The notes below the pieces were generated by a model. The model was given only the letters and a program-made list of their open reading frames with translations. It was not told the origin of the DNA and searched no databases. Of a stretch of DNA of 64,000 nucleotides, positions 26,576 to 34,980 are shown piece after piece; positions within the stretch are counted from its first letter, which is position 1, and each line of letters begins with the position of its first letter. The position numbers and the translations under genes were made by a program. The DNA is from Nitrospirota bacterium. GTDB taxonomy: Bacteria; Nitrospirota; Nitrospiria; Nitrospirales; Nitrospiraceae. The stretch lies in assembly GCA_016219645.1 (NCBI GenBank), contig JACRLR010000010.1, positions 104,206-168,205 of the forward strand. Reading direction: 5' to 3'.

Positions 26576-27280
26576 TTATTGATTGCTGTGATACGAAATA
26601 GGGACGGACAGAGTTTTTGTCAGATCAATGATGAGTTCGTCATTCTTGTTGGCCAACATGGTGTCCCAGAGGCTGTTTTGTTGCGAGATGGTTGCATCGG
26701 CAGGATCAAAGTACAGGTAGAAGCCCTTGGCGGCCGTCGGTCGCATGGGATAGCGCCGATCGTAAATCATCCCATACGTCGGGATACCATAGGTAACCTG
26801 CCAATTCCCCAGAATGAAATGCATGTCGGTACCATGGATATAGACCCCTCCCGTCGTGATGAGGCGCTTGACGGACGTTCGCGGCTGACTCAGGTAGAAT
26901 GTCACACGTTCGGTCGGTCGAGCCAGGGCGAACGCTTCTGAGATCTGCTTTGATAGGAGGGCCAGTTCTTCTGGAAGAAATACCGGCACCATCGGCGCCT
27001 CGCCTTGCAGCCATATCTGTAACCAGACCCGATGTTCTTTGACCGAGATGCTGCGAAGGATTCGAGCCATGTCTTCGACCCCTATCGCTCGTGGATGGGC
27101 ATGTGCGCTAGGGGGCCATTCCCGCAGCACTGAATCATCCAACTCCAGCCGAACATAATTTACGGGATCTTCATAGACCGCCCGGTATGGCACCACGGGA
27201 ATGGCGCATCCTGTGAACATGAAAACCAGTAAGGCGTAAGGCGTGAGGCGTGAGGCGATGGCCCTGAACGCAATCCCCAC
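26576..27280 (-). CDS. Putative lipoprotein of unknown function whose signal peptide is encoded by a repeat
   Basis: The mature part (about 200 residues) has no recognised family. It is mixed alpha/beta with a late region 'GTDMHFILGNWQVTYGIPTYGMIYDRRYP'. The N-terminus RLTPYALLVFMFTGC looks like a signal sequence with a lipobox-like FTGC. The segment ASRLTPYAL is translated from the GCCTCACGCCT/TACGCCTTAC repeat motif that occurs in intergenic hairpins elsewhere in the window. The start is uncertain; I use the GTG at 27280, and the frame is open to 27322. Confidence 0.65.
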   Translation of the reverse strand: MGIAFRAIASRLTPYALLVFMFTGCAIPVVPYRAVYEDPVNYVRLELDDSVLREWPPSAHAHPRAIGVEDMARILRSISVKEHRVWLQIWLQGEAPMVPVFLPEELALLSKQISEAFALARPTERVTFYLSQPRTSVKRLITTGGVYIHGTDMHFILGNWQVTYGIPTYGMIYDRRYPMRPTAAKGFYLYFDPADATISQQNSLWDTMLANKNDELIIDLTKTLSVPISYHSNQ

Positions 27281-27344
27281 GTGAGCCGGCAGTCCATTGT
27301 CGCTTCGGTCTAACCCCCCCACGCCTTACCCCTACCCCCTCACG
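27228..27344. repeat. Degenerate-motif hairpin spanning the lipoprotein gene start
   Basis: The left arm AAGGCGTAAGGCGTGAGGCG (27231-27257) faces CACGCCTTACCCCTACCCCC (27318-27343). The right arm ends at the stop codon of the minus-strand cyclophilin gene (27345). The left arm lies inside the lipoprotein coding sequence and encodes part of its signal peptide. Confidence 0.6.
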
Positions 27345-27854
27345 CTATTCTGTAACTGTGACTGTCAACTCGACTCGTTCGAGGGGGTTATCCCGGCCAT
27401 CCCTCTTCATATTGACAACCTTGTCCGCTACGTCCATTCCACTGACCACTTCACCGAATGCCGTGTACTGCCAATCGAGAAAATTCGCATCTGCGACGCA
27501 GATAAAAAACTGCGAGCCGGCACTGTCCGGGTCGTTAGAACGCGCCATGGACAGAACACCGCGTTTGTGAGGCTTACTGTTGAACTCAGCCTTGATTTTG
27601 TAGCCGGGCCCCCCCATACCGTGCGACGCCCGGTCAGAATTTTTGCTGTTGGGATCGCCACCCTGAATCATGAAACCGGGAATAACCCGATGAAAAGTCG
27701 TGCCGTTATAGAAGCCCTCTTGGGCCAGCTTTGTAAAATTCTTCACATGCCCTGGTGCCACATCGTGAAACAGTCGCAATACAATATCGCCCAGCTGCGC
27801 CCCCTTGCTGCTGACGGAAATAGTTGCTCTGGTGTTCTCTGTCGGCTCTGACAT
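27345..27854 (-). CDS. Cyclophilin-type peptidyl-prolyl cis-trans isomerase
   Basis: Classical small cyclophilin. It has 'FHRVIPGFMIQGGDP', 'GPGYKIKAEFN', 'GVLSMARSNDPDSAGSQFFI' and 'LDWQYTAFGEVVSGMDV', which together form the active site around Arg, Gln and Phe. There is no signal peptide, so it is cytoplasmic. AAGGAT precedes the ATG at 27854. It catalyses proline isomerisation during folding. Confidence 0.93.
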   Translation of the reverse strand: MSEPTENTRATISVSSKGAQLGDIVLRLFHDVAPGHVKNFTKLAQEGFYNGTTFHRVIPGFMIQGGDPNSKNSDRASHGMGGPGYKIKAEFNSKPHKRGVLSMARSNDPDSAGSQFFICVADANFLDWQYTAFGEVVSGMDVADKVVNMKRDGRDNPLERVELTVTVTE

Positions 27855-27872
27855 CGTTCTATCCTTTCTTGG

Positions 27873-28958
27873 TTAGCGAAAACGGAAGGGAGATGGCGTA
27901 TTCATACTTTCAAGGCCTTGATTGATGGGGTTCCAGGTCCGTCCGTCGTCGTCGCTTCGGAATGCCCCGTCGCTCGTACCGGCATAGAGCACTCCCGCGC
28001 CTGACTCTATCAAGACTTGAACAGCCATACTGGTCAACCCTTTATTGAGCGGAACCCACTGGCGTCCCCGGTCGGTTGTTTTGAAAATCCCGTGCCCGGT
28101 CGCAACGAACAGCCCTCTGCTGTTAAACAAAATCCCGCGAATTGAGTCGTTCGGGAGTGCCCGGCTAATGGGCTGCCAGGTGACACCCCCATCGACACTC
28201 AGAAACACGCCGCCACCGAACGTGCCCGCATAGATACCGCCTGCGGGATCGATCGTCAAGACTCGAATAAAGTTTTCCGTCATCCCTTCATGATCTTTGA
28301 GCGCATTCTGCTGTCGAACCCAGCCAGTCGATTGCGCCTTAAATCGTACAATCCCTTTCCCAGACGTCCCGGCAAACAGAGTCCCGTCTGATGAGAGAGC
28401 CAATGTATGCACGAGGATATCGTCCAAACCTGTGGTCACAACAGACCAACGGTCGGTGGCAGCAAGTCGATAGACCCCATCACTGGTACCGGCGTATATC
28501 CCATCGCCAGCAGCAAGAAGAGCCTTGATTTCCAAACGCTTGAGTCCGCTATTGACCGCTTGCCAACTTTTCCCTCGATCTCGCGAACGAAATACCCCCC
28601 CGCGGAAAGTCCCGGCGAAAATCGCGCCATCTTTCCCTGTCGCAAGGGCAAGAATAAACGGATCCCCCACACCCTCTCCCGATTTCGTCCAGGTGGCGCC
28701 ACGATCCTCACTGCGAAATAGGCCGAGGCCGAACGAGCCGGCATAGACGAGGTCGTTCCCGACAGCCGTGAGTGCCTGAATACTCACGGCCTGCTGACCG
28801 ATAAACTTAGGCGGAGGGTGGCTTTCCCCATGATCCGGAACTTGCTGTGAAGAGGGCGGGACCGGCGTAGGAGCTTGCGTAGCAGCTCCCGATATCCCGC
28901 TTACGCTCCAGATACTCAGCGCAAGAACAGTCGCTATAATTCGAGCCCGCATCATCAT
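27873..28958 (-). CDS. Exported BNR/YCF48-like beta-propeller protein
   Basis: Signal peptide (RIIATVLALSIWSVSGISGAA) followed by at least seven repeats of the form 'VYAGTxxGxFRSxDxGxTWxxxNxGL', the Asp-box hairpins of BNR or sortilin-like propellers. Similar proteins in photosynthetic organisms (YCF48) assist complex assembly, but most bacterial members are uncharacterised. Several ATGs cluster at the start; 28958 is chosen, uncertain by a few codons. It follows TatC in the same direction and, being exported, is a possible Sec or Tat client. Confidence 0.83.
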   Translation of the reverse strand: MMMRARIIATVLALSIWSVSGISGAATQAPTPVPPSSQQVPDHGESHPPPKFIGQQAVSIQALTAVGNDLVYAGSFGLGLFRSEDRGATWTKSGEGVGDPFILALATGKDGAIFAGTFRGGVFRSRDRGKSWQAVNSGLKRLEIKALLAAGDGIYAGTSDGVYRLAATDRWSVVTTGLDDILVHTLALSSDGTLFAGTSGKGIVRFKAQSTGWVRQQNALKDHEGMTENFIRVLTIDPAGGIYAGTFGGGVFLSVDGGVTWQPISRALPNDSIRGILFNSRGLFVATGHGIFKTTDRGRQWVPLNKGLTSMAVQVLIESGAGVLYAGTSDGAFRSDDDGRTWNPINQGLESMNTPSPFRFR

Positions 28959-28984
28959 CGATCCAATCACCCCTGCTTACCCCC

Positions 28985-29146
28985 GCAGAATGCTCAAAAA
29001 GACCGTCCAGCAAGGCTGCGGCGTCTGAGGAAGGCTGAGGTTAAGGTTGAGGTTGAGCAAAGATCTGACTTTCCTCCCCTTCTCAACCTTAGCCTCAGCC
29101 TCAACCTTAACCTTCCCTTCAGTGGCGGACTTTTTCAGCATTCTGC
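28985..29146 (-). terminator. Terminator-like inverted-repeat element, copy A
   Basis: The ends GCAGAATGCTCAAAAAG (28985 on) and CTTTTTCAGCATTCTGC (to 29146) are almost perfect inverted repeats with a next block CCGTCCAGC/GGCGGAC. The interior is a hairpin of GGTTAAG/GGTTGAG motifs. The last base overlaps the tatC stop codon. The A/T run beside the stem gives a terminator-like structure on either strand. Copies occur at 31643 and 38343. Confidence 0.75.
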
Positions 29147-29919
29147 TATCGGATCCTCTGCCCGGCCGGTCCTATCGGCAGGTCAGGGTCGAGGGGCAAT
29201 TTAACCTCGGTCGGGCTGGCTCGCCCAAAGATACGTGCGCCGATAATTCCGATCTCGTACAACACCATCAAGGGTATCGCCATCAAAAGCATCGTCACAA
29301 GCGTCGCATCCGGCGTGACGACGGCCGATAGAATCAACGAGGCCAGAATCGCATACTTCCGATACTTGGCAAGCACCCGGCCCGACACGACACCGACCCG
29401 TGCCAGAATGGTGAGCACCAGCGGCAATTCAAACGCACAGCCGAAAATCAGCAGAAATTTGACGTTGAAATCGATATAGGTTCCGACGCTCAATTCCGGC
29501 GTCACATCGTGATCCATGCCGAAGCTGACGAAGAAGTTGATGACCAGCGGGAGAATGACAAGATTACAGAAGATTAATCCGAAGGCAAAGAGTGCCCCGG
29601 CCAGGACAAACAGCGGAATGCCCCAGCGTTGCTCCTTTGGGAGCAGCGCTGGTTCAATGAACTTCCAACACTGATAGAAGATGACTGGCAGGCTCGCGAT
29701 AATAGCCGCCAGCAGCGAGACCTTGATCGAGGCGAACAGAGCCTCTGTCGGTCCGTAGAATACCAGCTGATTGGGAAACGGGCGATTCAACCACGCAACC
29801 ATTTCGCCGGAAAAGGTGAAGGCCACCAACAGGGCCACGACCATCGTGGCCCCGATGATGATCAGTCGCTTCTTGACGGTCTGGATATGTGCGCCAAGGG
29901 GATTGAGAATCTGTGCCAT
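29146..29919 (-). CDS. tatC: Sec-independent protein translocase TatC
   Basis: Six transmembrane segments. It has the family's conserved features: 'IQTVKKRLIIIGATMV' in place of the usual E-L-R-x-R start, 'FYGPTEALFASIKVSLLAAIIASLPVIFYQCWKFIEPAL' and the central 'FGCAFELPLVLTILARVGVV'. TatC recognises twin-arginine signal peptides and moves folded proteins across the inner membrane. No tatA or tatB is adjacent. The N-terminal motif that follows MAQILNPLGAHI is slightly unusual. The terminator-like element lies immediately downstream. Confidence 0.93.
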   Translation of the reverse strand: MAQILNPLGAHIQTVKKRLIIIGATMVVALLVAFTFSGEMVAWLNRPFPNQLVFYGPTEALFASIKVSLLAAIIASLPVIFYQCWKFIEPALLPKEQRWGIPLFVLAGALFAFGLIFCNLVILPLVINFFVSFGMDHDVTPELSVGTYIDFNVKFLLIFGCAFELPLVLTILARVGVVSGRVLAKYRKYAILASLILSAVVTPDATLVTMLLMAIPLMVLYEIGIIGARIFGRASPTEVKLPLDPDLPIGPAGQRIR

Positions 29920-29967
29920 AGCTCCGGTCCCAGTTGTCGACTGATAGCACCCTCACGTTACCGCTCC

Positions 29968-30210
29968 TCACTGTGGAGCTGCCTGCAGATCGTGGTCTCG
30001 ACTGACACGGATCAGTTCGGCCATTTGGTCTTTCTTTGCCAACTTCTCTTTGTGCAGCTGCTTCATGGACAGCTCTTCGGCGGGAGTCAGCACGTGACGC
30101 TTCTGTAATTGGATCAGTTCCAGGTCCAGACGGTGGTGAGCCTCTTCCAGTGCGCGAAATTCGTGACTGGATTCACGCAACCGTTCCGCAATCATACTGT
30201 CTGTCAGCAT
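29968..30210 (-). CDS. DUF465 (YdcH-like) small helical protein
   Basis: 80 residues forming one long helical hairpin: 'ESSHEFRALEEAHHRLDLELIQLQKRHVLTPAEELSMKQLHKEKLAKKDQM'. This is the DUF465 pattern (long helix, L-T-P-x-E-E turn, K-K-x-L-A-K-K-D). The start at 30210 has AGGAGG 7 nt upstream; the longer frame is discarded. It lies between rimI and tatC on the same strand. Function unknown. Confidence 0.85.
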   Translation of the reverse strand: MLTDSMIAERLRESSHEFRALEEAHHRLDLELIQLQKRHVLTPAEELSMKQLHKEKLAKKDQMAELIRVSRDHDLQAAPQ

Positions 30211-30232
30211 GTCGCACCTCCTGGTTATGAAA

Positions 30233-30805
30233 TTACTGCAATGGCCTGATACCTTCTCCTTCACAATCCACTTCGCCGGTCAATCGACCTGACTCCAATA
30301 CAATCGGATTCAGTTCCATGAGCAGCGCATCTTCTACGGGATTCGTATAGTACGCCGGCCTGATTGTCCCGCCGCGAAACCCAAGACTGCGGTAGAGACT
30401 ATGCGCAGCCTGGTTCGATGCCCGCACTTCGAGGACCGCCCGCACCGCCCCTTGTGCCAGCCCAACGTCCAGAGCCTGCAGAACCAAGGCCTTGGCGATC
30501 CCCTTATGCCGCATGAACTCAATGACTGCCAAATTCATCAGTCGTACTTCCTCGAAGACAACCCAGAAACACAGATAGCCGACAGTTGCAACAACATCCG
30601 CCTCGCCCTGTTGCACCCGCTTTGCCAACAGAAAATGCGCAAATGGATTCCCGCTCAGTTCTGCCTCCAACATTTTGCCCGTCCAGGGGGCCGAGAAGCA
30701 AGCTTCTTCGATCTGTAGAATATCAGGGAGAGACTCGACAGTCCCCGGCTCAATGATCCAGTCGCCCACGCGCCATCTCCCTTCGGCTGGAGCCACACAC
30801 ATCTC
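30233..30805 (-). CDS. rimI: Ribosomal-protein-alanine N-acetyltransferase
   Basis: GNAT fold: 'ILQIEEACFSAPWTGKMLEAEL' at the start, beta4 'VVFEEVRLMNLAVIEFMRHKGIAKALVLQAL' with the acetyl-CoA loop (RHKGIA in place of RxQGxG), and 'LEVRASNQAAHSLYRSLGFRGGTIRPAYY'. It acetylates the N-terminus of ribosomal protein S18 in model bacteria. The order tsaB then rimI with a short gap is a widely conserved arrangement. The start is ATG at 30805 or TTG three codons earlier. Confidence 0.88.
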   Translation of the reverse strand, partial: EMCVAPAEGRWRVGDWIIEPGTVESLPDILQIEEACFSAPWTGKMLEAELSGNPFAHFLLAKRVQQGEADVVATVGYLCFWVVFEEVRLMNLAVIEFMRHKGIAKALVLQALDVGLAQGAVRAVLEVRASNQAAHSLYRSLGFRGGTIRPAYYTNPVEDALLMELNPIVLESGRLTGEVDCEGEGIRPLQ

Positions 30806-30830
30806 TCTCAACAACGGGAAAAGATCCGAT

Positions 30831-31601
30831 TCATGATTCGCGTTTTACGGGCCTGCGGCCAACCTTTCTTGCGACCCGCTCCTGGCGTAGAACCACCGGC
30901 GACAGGCCGCCGGACTCTTCGTACTTCAGCTCTGCAGCCGTGCGTTGTATATAGAGCGGACTGATACCGGTTTCTGCATACTCACGCCGTCGGAGCCGCT
31001 CAATCCCTGCCAACCCGATTGAAACGGCCGATGGTCTCAGGGCTGAGTCCGGCGCCTCGGCAATTGTGGTTGAGGAAGGTATCGACGCGCGGATAGCCTC
31101 CTCTTCGGTCGTCCATCCTTCTCCGAAAACGAGAGCCGAGCCGCGAAGACTACCACCCAGCATGGTCGCCGTTCCCACCTGTTCTGAGATCACTCGCTCC
31201 AACTGCCCATCATCGGTCCAGCGAAACAACGCCCAATACAGCTCGCCGCGCCGACTGTTGAGGACGGGGCAGAGCGGCTTCGATGTCCCTCTGAGATTCC
31301 AGGCCATACCCTCCAATGTCGGCACTACTGCCAAGGGAAGCTGGCTGATCGTCCTGAACCCTAGGACCGTGGCTAAACCGACACGAAGTCCCGTGAAAGA
31401 CCCGGGGCCGATTGACGCAACGAGACCATTCAACTGGGCAAGGGCCAAACCAGTTTCACGAAACAATCGATTGATCGTCGGCAACAACGATTTGGCATGC
31501 GATCCAGCCGCATCCTGTTCGTGGCAGGCAAGGGTCCGCGACCCATCAAGGATCGCGACACTCTGCCACGAAGTGGCCGTCTCGACTGCCAATACCTTCA
31601 T
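30831..31601 (-). CDS. tsaB: tRNA threonylcarbamoyladenosine biosynthesis protein TsaB
   Basis: ASKHA-fold opening MKVLAVETATSWQSVAILDG and the diagnostic GLVASIGPGSFTGLRVGLATVLG. TsaB is the non-catalytic partner of TsaD and TsaE in t6A37 synthesis. The C-terminus is slightly extended and basic (RQERVARKVGRRPVKRES). The true start is the ATG at 31601; upstream codons are unrelated. The rimI gene follows after 25 bp. Confidence 0.9.
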   Translation of the reverse strand: MKVLAVETATSWQSVAILDGSRTLACHEQDAAGSHAKSLLPTINRLFRETGLALAQLNGLVASIGPGSFTGLRVGLATVLGFRTISQLPLAVVPTLEGMAWNLRGTSKPLCPVLNSRRGELYWALFRWTDDGQLERVISEQVGTATMLGGSLRGSALVFGEGWTTEEEAIRASIPSSTTIAEAPDSALRPSAVSIGLAGIERLRRREYAETGISPLYIQRTAAELKYEESGGLSPVVLRQERVARKVGRRPVKRES

Positions 31602-31642
31602 TGCGCTTACTCGTCTACAAAAAACTATGTTGGCACCGCCCC

Positions 31643-31764
31643 GCAGGATGCTCAAACTGGTTTGTTTTGTTTATCTGGTTCATCTGGTCTGTCTGGTTTA
31701 ACTAAACAAACGAGACAAACCAAATAACAGTCTTTTTCTGCTGGAGGACTCTTTCAGCATCCTG
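31643..31764 (-). terminator. Terminator-like inverted-repeat element, copy C, with CTGGTT interior
   Basis: The ends GCAGGATGCTCAAAC (31643) and TCTTTCAGCATCCTG (to 31764) are inverted repeats. The interior is a CTGGTT-type hairpin (TTATCTGGTTCATCTGGTCT facing AAACGAGACAAACC). It abuts the stop codon of the lipoprotein gene at 31765. The outer ends therefore match copy A while the interior belongs to a different family. Confidence 0.75.
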
Positions 31765-32634
31765 TTAAAGCTGCGCAAGATCGGTGGCGCTCACCGGTTG
31801 ATTCGGAATCATCTCGTGAAAAGTGACCTGTACGCTCCCCTGCCCCTTCCCATCTTCCAACAAAATTCTAAAAGGTCGCAGCAGCTGTCTCTCGCCAGCA
31901 CTTAATGCTCCCTCTCCCTGACCGATCGGGCGAAAGTCCTCATATTGAATGGTCGCTTCCACGGCACCCGACTCCATCAACCGGTCTTCACGAACGACCA
32001 AGAATGTCTGACGCTCAAACCACAGCCGCCGCCGCATGAACTGCGTCCCATTGAGAGAGGGGCCGGACACCTCAAAACGGTAATGGTCCCCCTCTTCCAC
32101 AAGAACGGCTGTCTCGTCCTTCGCGATCGTGCCGGTGCCCAATACGCCACCCATCGCCCATACGCTCAATTGAAATGGCCGAGCGAGCTTTCCCATTTCG
32201 CTCATGTCGGACGGATCGCCGGACAGGACACGGCCTATGGTCGGTAGTCGTAACCTAAAATAATTATTCGTTTGGACAAACTCGAAGAGCTCACTGCCGA
32301 CCGCCGTAAACCCGCGCAGTCGCATGGCGCTTGGACGGCGATAGTACAACGCACCCTCCACCCGTGACGCGATGGGAATGATCCCTCCGCGCACCTTTGC
32401 GCTAAAAAGACCTTTCATCGTCTGAATCGCTGCCTCCCGCTGAGTCAGCAGTGCCGTCAGCTCCTTCACCGTCGCCTGCTTGAGCTGCACCTCCTCGCGC
32501 GGCGTAAACAGCGTACAGCCGGATAAGAAGGTAAGAGCTACCAAAGCCATGGCAAGAGAAATACTGACGGAAGAACCTTTGGCGTTCTTTCTCTTCCCAC
32601 CGCCACCTGTCGCTTCTCTACGCCAGAACCACAT
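31765..32634 (-). CDS. LolB/LolA-like outer-membrane lipoprotein (DUF4292-type)
   Basis: Lipobox LSGC follows a hydrophobic stretch (SISLAMALVALTFLSGC). The mature part has the long curved-sheet pattern of LolA/LolB relatives: 'MKGLFSAKVRGG...RVEGALYYRRPSAMRLRGFTAVGSELFEFVQTNNYFRLRLP'. It may help insert or move lipoproteins. Its start overlaps the end of radA by 17 bp. Confidence 0.75.
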   Translation of the reverse strand: MWFWRREATGGGGKRKNAKGSSVSISLAMALVALTFLSGCTLFTPREEVQLKQATVKELTALLTQREAAIQTMKGLFSAKVRGGIIPIASRVEGALYYRRPSAMRLRGFTAVGSELFEFVQTNNYFRLRLPTIGRVLSGDPSDMSEMGKLARPFQLSVWAMGGVLGTGTIAKDETAVLVEEGDHYRFEVSGPSLNGTQFMRRRLWFERQTFLVVREDRLMESGAVEATIQYEDFRPIGQGEGALSAGERQLLRPFRILLEDGKGQGSVQVTFHEMIPNQPVSATDLAQL

Positions 32635-33979
32635 CCAATGCCTCCCCCACCTCGCGTATCCCGATCAATTCAATCCCTTCAATTGGCTCCAGCTTGGCCA
32701 GATTTCGTTCCGGCATGAGACAGCGCTTGAAGCCCATCTTAGCCGCTTCGCGAATCCGCATCTCAGCCTGACTGATTGCGCGCACCTCACCGCCGAGCCC
32801 GACCTCACCCAACACCAACAGCCCCGGTTCAATCGGCACTTCGCGCAGACTCGATGTGACCGAAGCCACGATACCCAAATCGATGGCCGGCTCGTCGATA
32901 TGCAACCCACCCACAACGTTCACGTAGACATCTTGTCCAGCCAAATGCATACCCAGCCTCTTCTCCATGACTGCGAGCAACAGCGAAACCCGATTCTGCT
33001 CGACCCCATTCGCCATCCGTTTAGGCATCGCGAAGCTCGTAGAGGTCACCAACGCTTGGAGTTCGACCAGAATCGGTCTCGATCCTTCTAAGCTGGATAC
33101 TACCACCGATCCCGTCGTACGCTGAGACCGTTCCGCCAGGAACAACTCGGAGGGGTTGCTCACTTCTTCCAGCCCGGAGTCTTTCATTTCAAACACACCA
33201 ATCTCATTGGTCGAGCCAAAACGATTCTTCACCGCGCGAAGAATACGGAAGCTGTGTCCCTTATCCCCTTCAAAATAAAGCACCGTATCGACGATATGTT
33301 CCAACAGTCGAGGTCCGGCGATCGCTCCATCTTTGGTGACATGTCCGATGATGAAGACCGGCACACTGCTGCGCTTCGCGTACCACATCAATTGGCCCGC
33401 CACTTCCTGCACCTGGCTGATGCTGCCGGGGGCAGACGTGATCTGTTCCGTATAGACGGTTTGAATCGAGTCAACGACCACGGCGGCAGGCTGGATCTGT
33501 TGAGTGGCTTTGAGAATCTGTTCGAGCGAGGTTTCCGCCAGGATCAAGAGATTGGGATGCTCGATGCCGAGCCGTTGCCCCCGCATCTTGATCTGTCTTG
33601 GCGATTCCTCTCCAGACACATAGAGGACCGGTTCCTCTTTGGAGGATAGTCGCGGAAGCGCCTGGAGCAAGAGGGTCGTTTTCCCAATGCCGGGATCGCC
33701 GCCGATCAGGATGACCGAGCCGGGAATGACTCCCCCTCCTAATACCCGGTCAAATTCGCCGATCTGCGTCAGCCGCCTGTCCTCCCCGACCACTTCGATG
33801 TCGGCAATCGGTGTGGCCTTCGCCGCCCCCATCTTCATCGCAGCAGGCCGTCCCTTGCCCGTCGGCGCCTGCCGTTCTTCTTTCATCGTATTCCAGCCGC
33901 TGCAGTCCGGGCAGCGCCCAAGCCACCGAGGCGACTGGTGGCCGCAAGCTTGGCAGGAAAAACTCGTCTTCGCCTTCAT
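32618..33979 (-). CDS. radA: DNA repair ATPase RadA (Sms)
   Basis: The N-terminal zinc finger is CQACGHQSPRWLGRCPDCSGWN. The RecA-like core has Walker A GGDPGIGKTTLLLQ and the RadA-specific KNRFGSTNEIGVFEM motif. The C-terminal Lon-protease-like domain includes GEVGLGGEVRAISQAEMRI. RadA drives branch migration during recombination. The ATG at 33979 is chosen over a TTG five codons upstream. The normal family length is preserved. Confidence 0.95.
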   Translation of the reverse strand: MKAKTSFSCQACGHQSPRWLGRCPDCSGWNTMKEERQAPTGKGRPAAMKMGAAKATPIADIEVVGEDRRLTQIGEFDRVLGGGVIPGSVILIGGDPGIGKTTLLLQALPRLSSKEEPVLYVSGEESPRQIKMRGQRLGIEHPNLLILAETSLEQILKATQQIQPAAVVVDSIQTVYTEQITSAPGSISQVQEVAGQLMWYAKRSSVPVFIIGHVTKDGAIAGPRLLEHIVDTVLYFEGDKGHSFRILRAVKNRFGSTNEIGVFEMKDSGLEEVSNPSELFLAERSQRTTGSVVVSSLEGSRPILVELQALVTSTSFAMPKRMANGVEQNRVSLLLAVMEKRLGMHLAGQDVYVNVVGGLHIDEPAIDLGIVASVTSSLREVPIEPGLLVLGEVGLGGEVRAISQAEMRIREAAKMGFKRCLMPERNLAKLEPIEGIELIGIREVGEALDVVLA

Positions 33980-34077
33980 TCGGAGGAGCCTCAATAAAAA
34001 GGAAATCCAACGCTCATCTTAATGGAAAGAGCTCGCTAAAGGAAAGGCGCGGGCAAGGACAATCGGCCTACCCTTCA

Positions 34078-34202
34078 TGCTCGCGCACGCGTGGCCTCAG
34101 AAGGAAGGGAAGGGTAGCCTGGCCGTCCTCCTGCTCGCGGAACGCGCACGATAAGAATGTGCTCGTTCGACGCGCGCAATAGAGGATCGACCAGGCCACC
34201 CT
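34078..34202 (-). repeat. Palindromic core element upstream of radA
   Basis: Arms AAGGGTAGCCTGGCCGTCCT (from ~34111) and AGGATCGACCAGGCCACCCTT (to ~34203) enclose a clean core, GAACGCGCACGATAAGAATG then GTGCTCGTTCGACGCGCGCA. A CTCGCGCACGCGTGGCCTCA tail precedes it at 34080. The rest of the interval 33980-34364 holds no gene that I can support. Confidence 0.8.
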
Positions 34203-34364
34203 TAAAATAAAATGAGGAATTGGGAAGCCGCGCGCAATGGAAGATCAATCCGCCCCCATCCCAGAAGAGGTCACGAGTAAGCTTATATGGAGCACGAGAT
34301 GGATTATGGTCGACGCGGATGATGTTTCGGGGAGCGGTCATGCTGGAAAGCGTTAACGCCCGCG

Positions 34365-34688
34365 CTAAGCAGCGGCGCGCTTGCGCGCGGTCCGGCTTGA
34401 GCGCGTAACGATACGTGATTGCGTCTCGACGAGACGACCCGACACAAACTTGTGGAGCACGCTCGTCATAAGTGTCTGGTAAGGAACCCCCTCTTCCGCG
34501 GCCTTGGCTTGCAGCCCCTCAAGGTCTCTCGACGAGATTCTAATATTGACTCGCTTGTCCTTGAGCAAGGTGGCTTCCGCAGCGGCCCGGAACCGAGCAA
34601 TTTCGCCCTTCTGGTTCCGAACCGGCTTCCATTCTCCGCGCTCGAACGAAGCAAGAATTTCTTCCTCCAACAACCGTTCGGTGCTCAT
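34365..34688 (-). CDS. CopG-type antitoxin
   Basis: The pattern 'ILASFERGEWKPV...RFRAAAEATLLKDKRVNIRISSRDLEGLQAKAAEEGVPYQTLMTSVLHKFVSGRL' is that of the CopG-antitoxin family, in which a ribbon-helix-helix forms the DNA-binding dimer. A basic C-terminal tail follows. The ATG at 34688 has GGAGG 8 nt upstream and comes 1 nt after the toxin stop codon, so toxin and antitoxin are tightly coupled. Autoregulation is expected from the family. Confidence 0.85.
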   Translation of the reverse strand: MSTERLLEEEILASFERGEWKPVRNQKGEIARFRAAAEATLLKDKRVNIRISSRDLEGLQAKAAEEGVPYQTLMTSVLHKFVSGRLVETQSRIVTRSSRTARKRAAA

Positions 34689-34689
34689 G

Positions 34690-34980
34690 TCATTTGCCTC
34701 CCGATACAAAATCCCGAGTTGCCTTACGGCTCGGCATGATGCTCTTTAAGAAAATCTCCTCTTCGTTTTCAACATAAGGAACGAGATAGGCGTAATCGCG
34801 TATCCGCACAACGAGCATCTTCTGGTGTCCATACTTCGCCCGGTTCGGGTGGTCCATGACCCTGAGAAGTCCACCTTGTGAGATCGCGGACAGAACCTCC
34901 TCGAAAGACACGCCGCGTTCCGCTTTTAGCGAAAGACTCTTGTCGGCGCTCCATCTGACGGGCTTCACGCCTGAGATCAT
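34690..34980 (-). CDS. BrnT-like (RelE-fold) toxin
   Basis: A 96-residue protein with 'WSADKSLSLKAERGVSFEEVLSAI...VMDHPNRAKYGHQKMLVVRIRDYAYLVPYVENEEEIFLKSIMPSRKATRDF'. This is the pattern of BrnT-like ribonuclease toxins found next to CopG antitoxins. The gene order is toxin first, antitoxin second. The predicted activity is mRNA cleavage that slows translation; this is inferred from the family and pairing. Confidence 0.78.
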   Translation of the reverse strand: MISGVKPVRWSADKSLSLKAERGVSFEEVLSAISQGGLLRVMDHPNRAKYGHQKMLVVRIRDYAYLVPYVENEEEIFLKSIMPSRKATRDFVSGGK

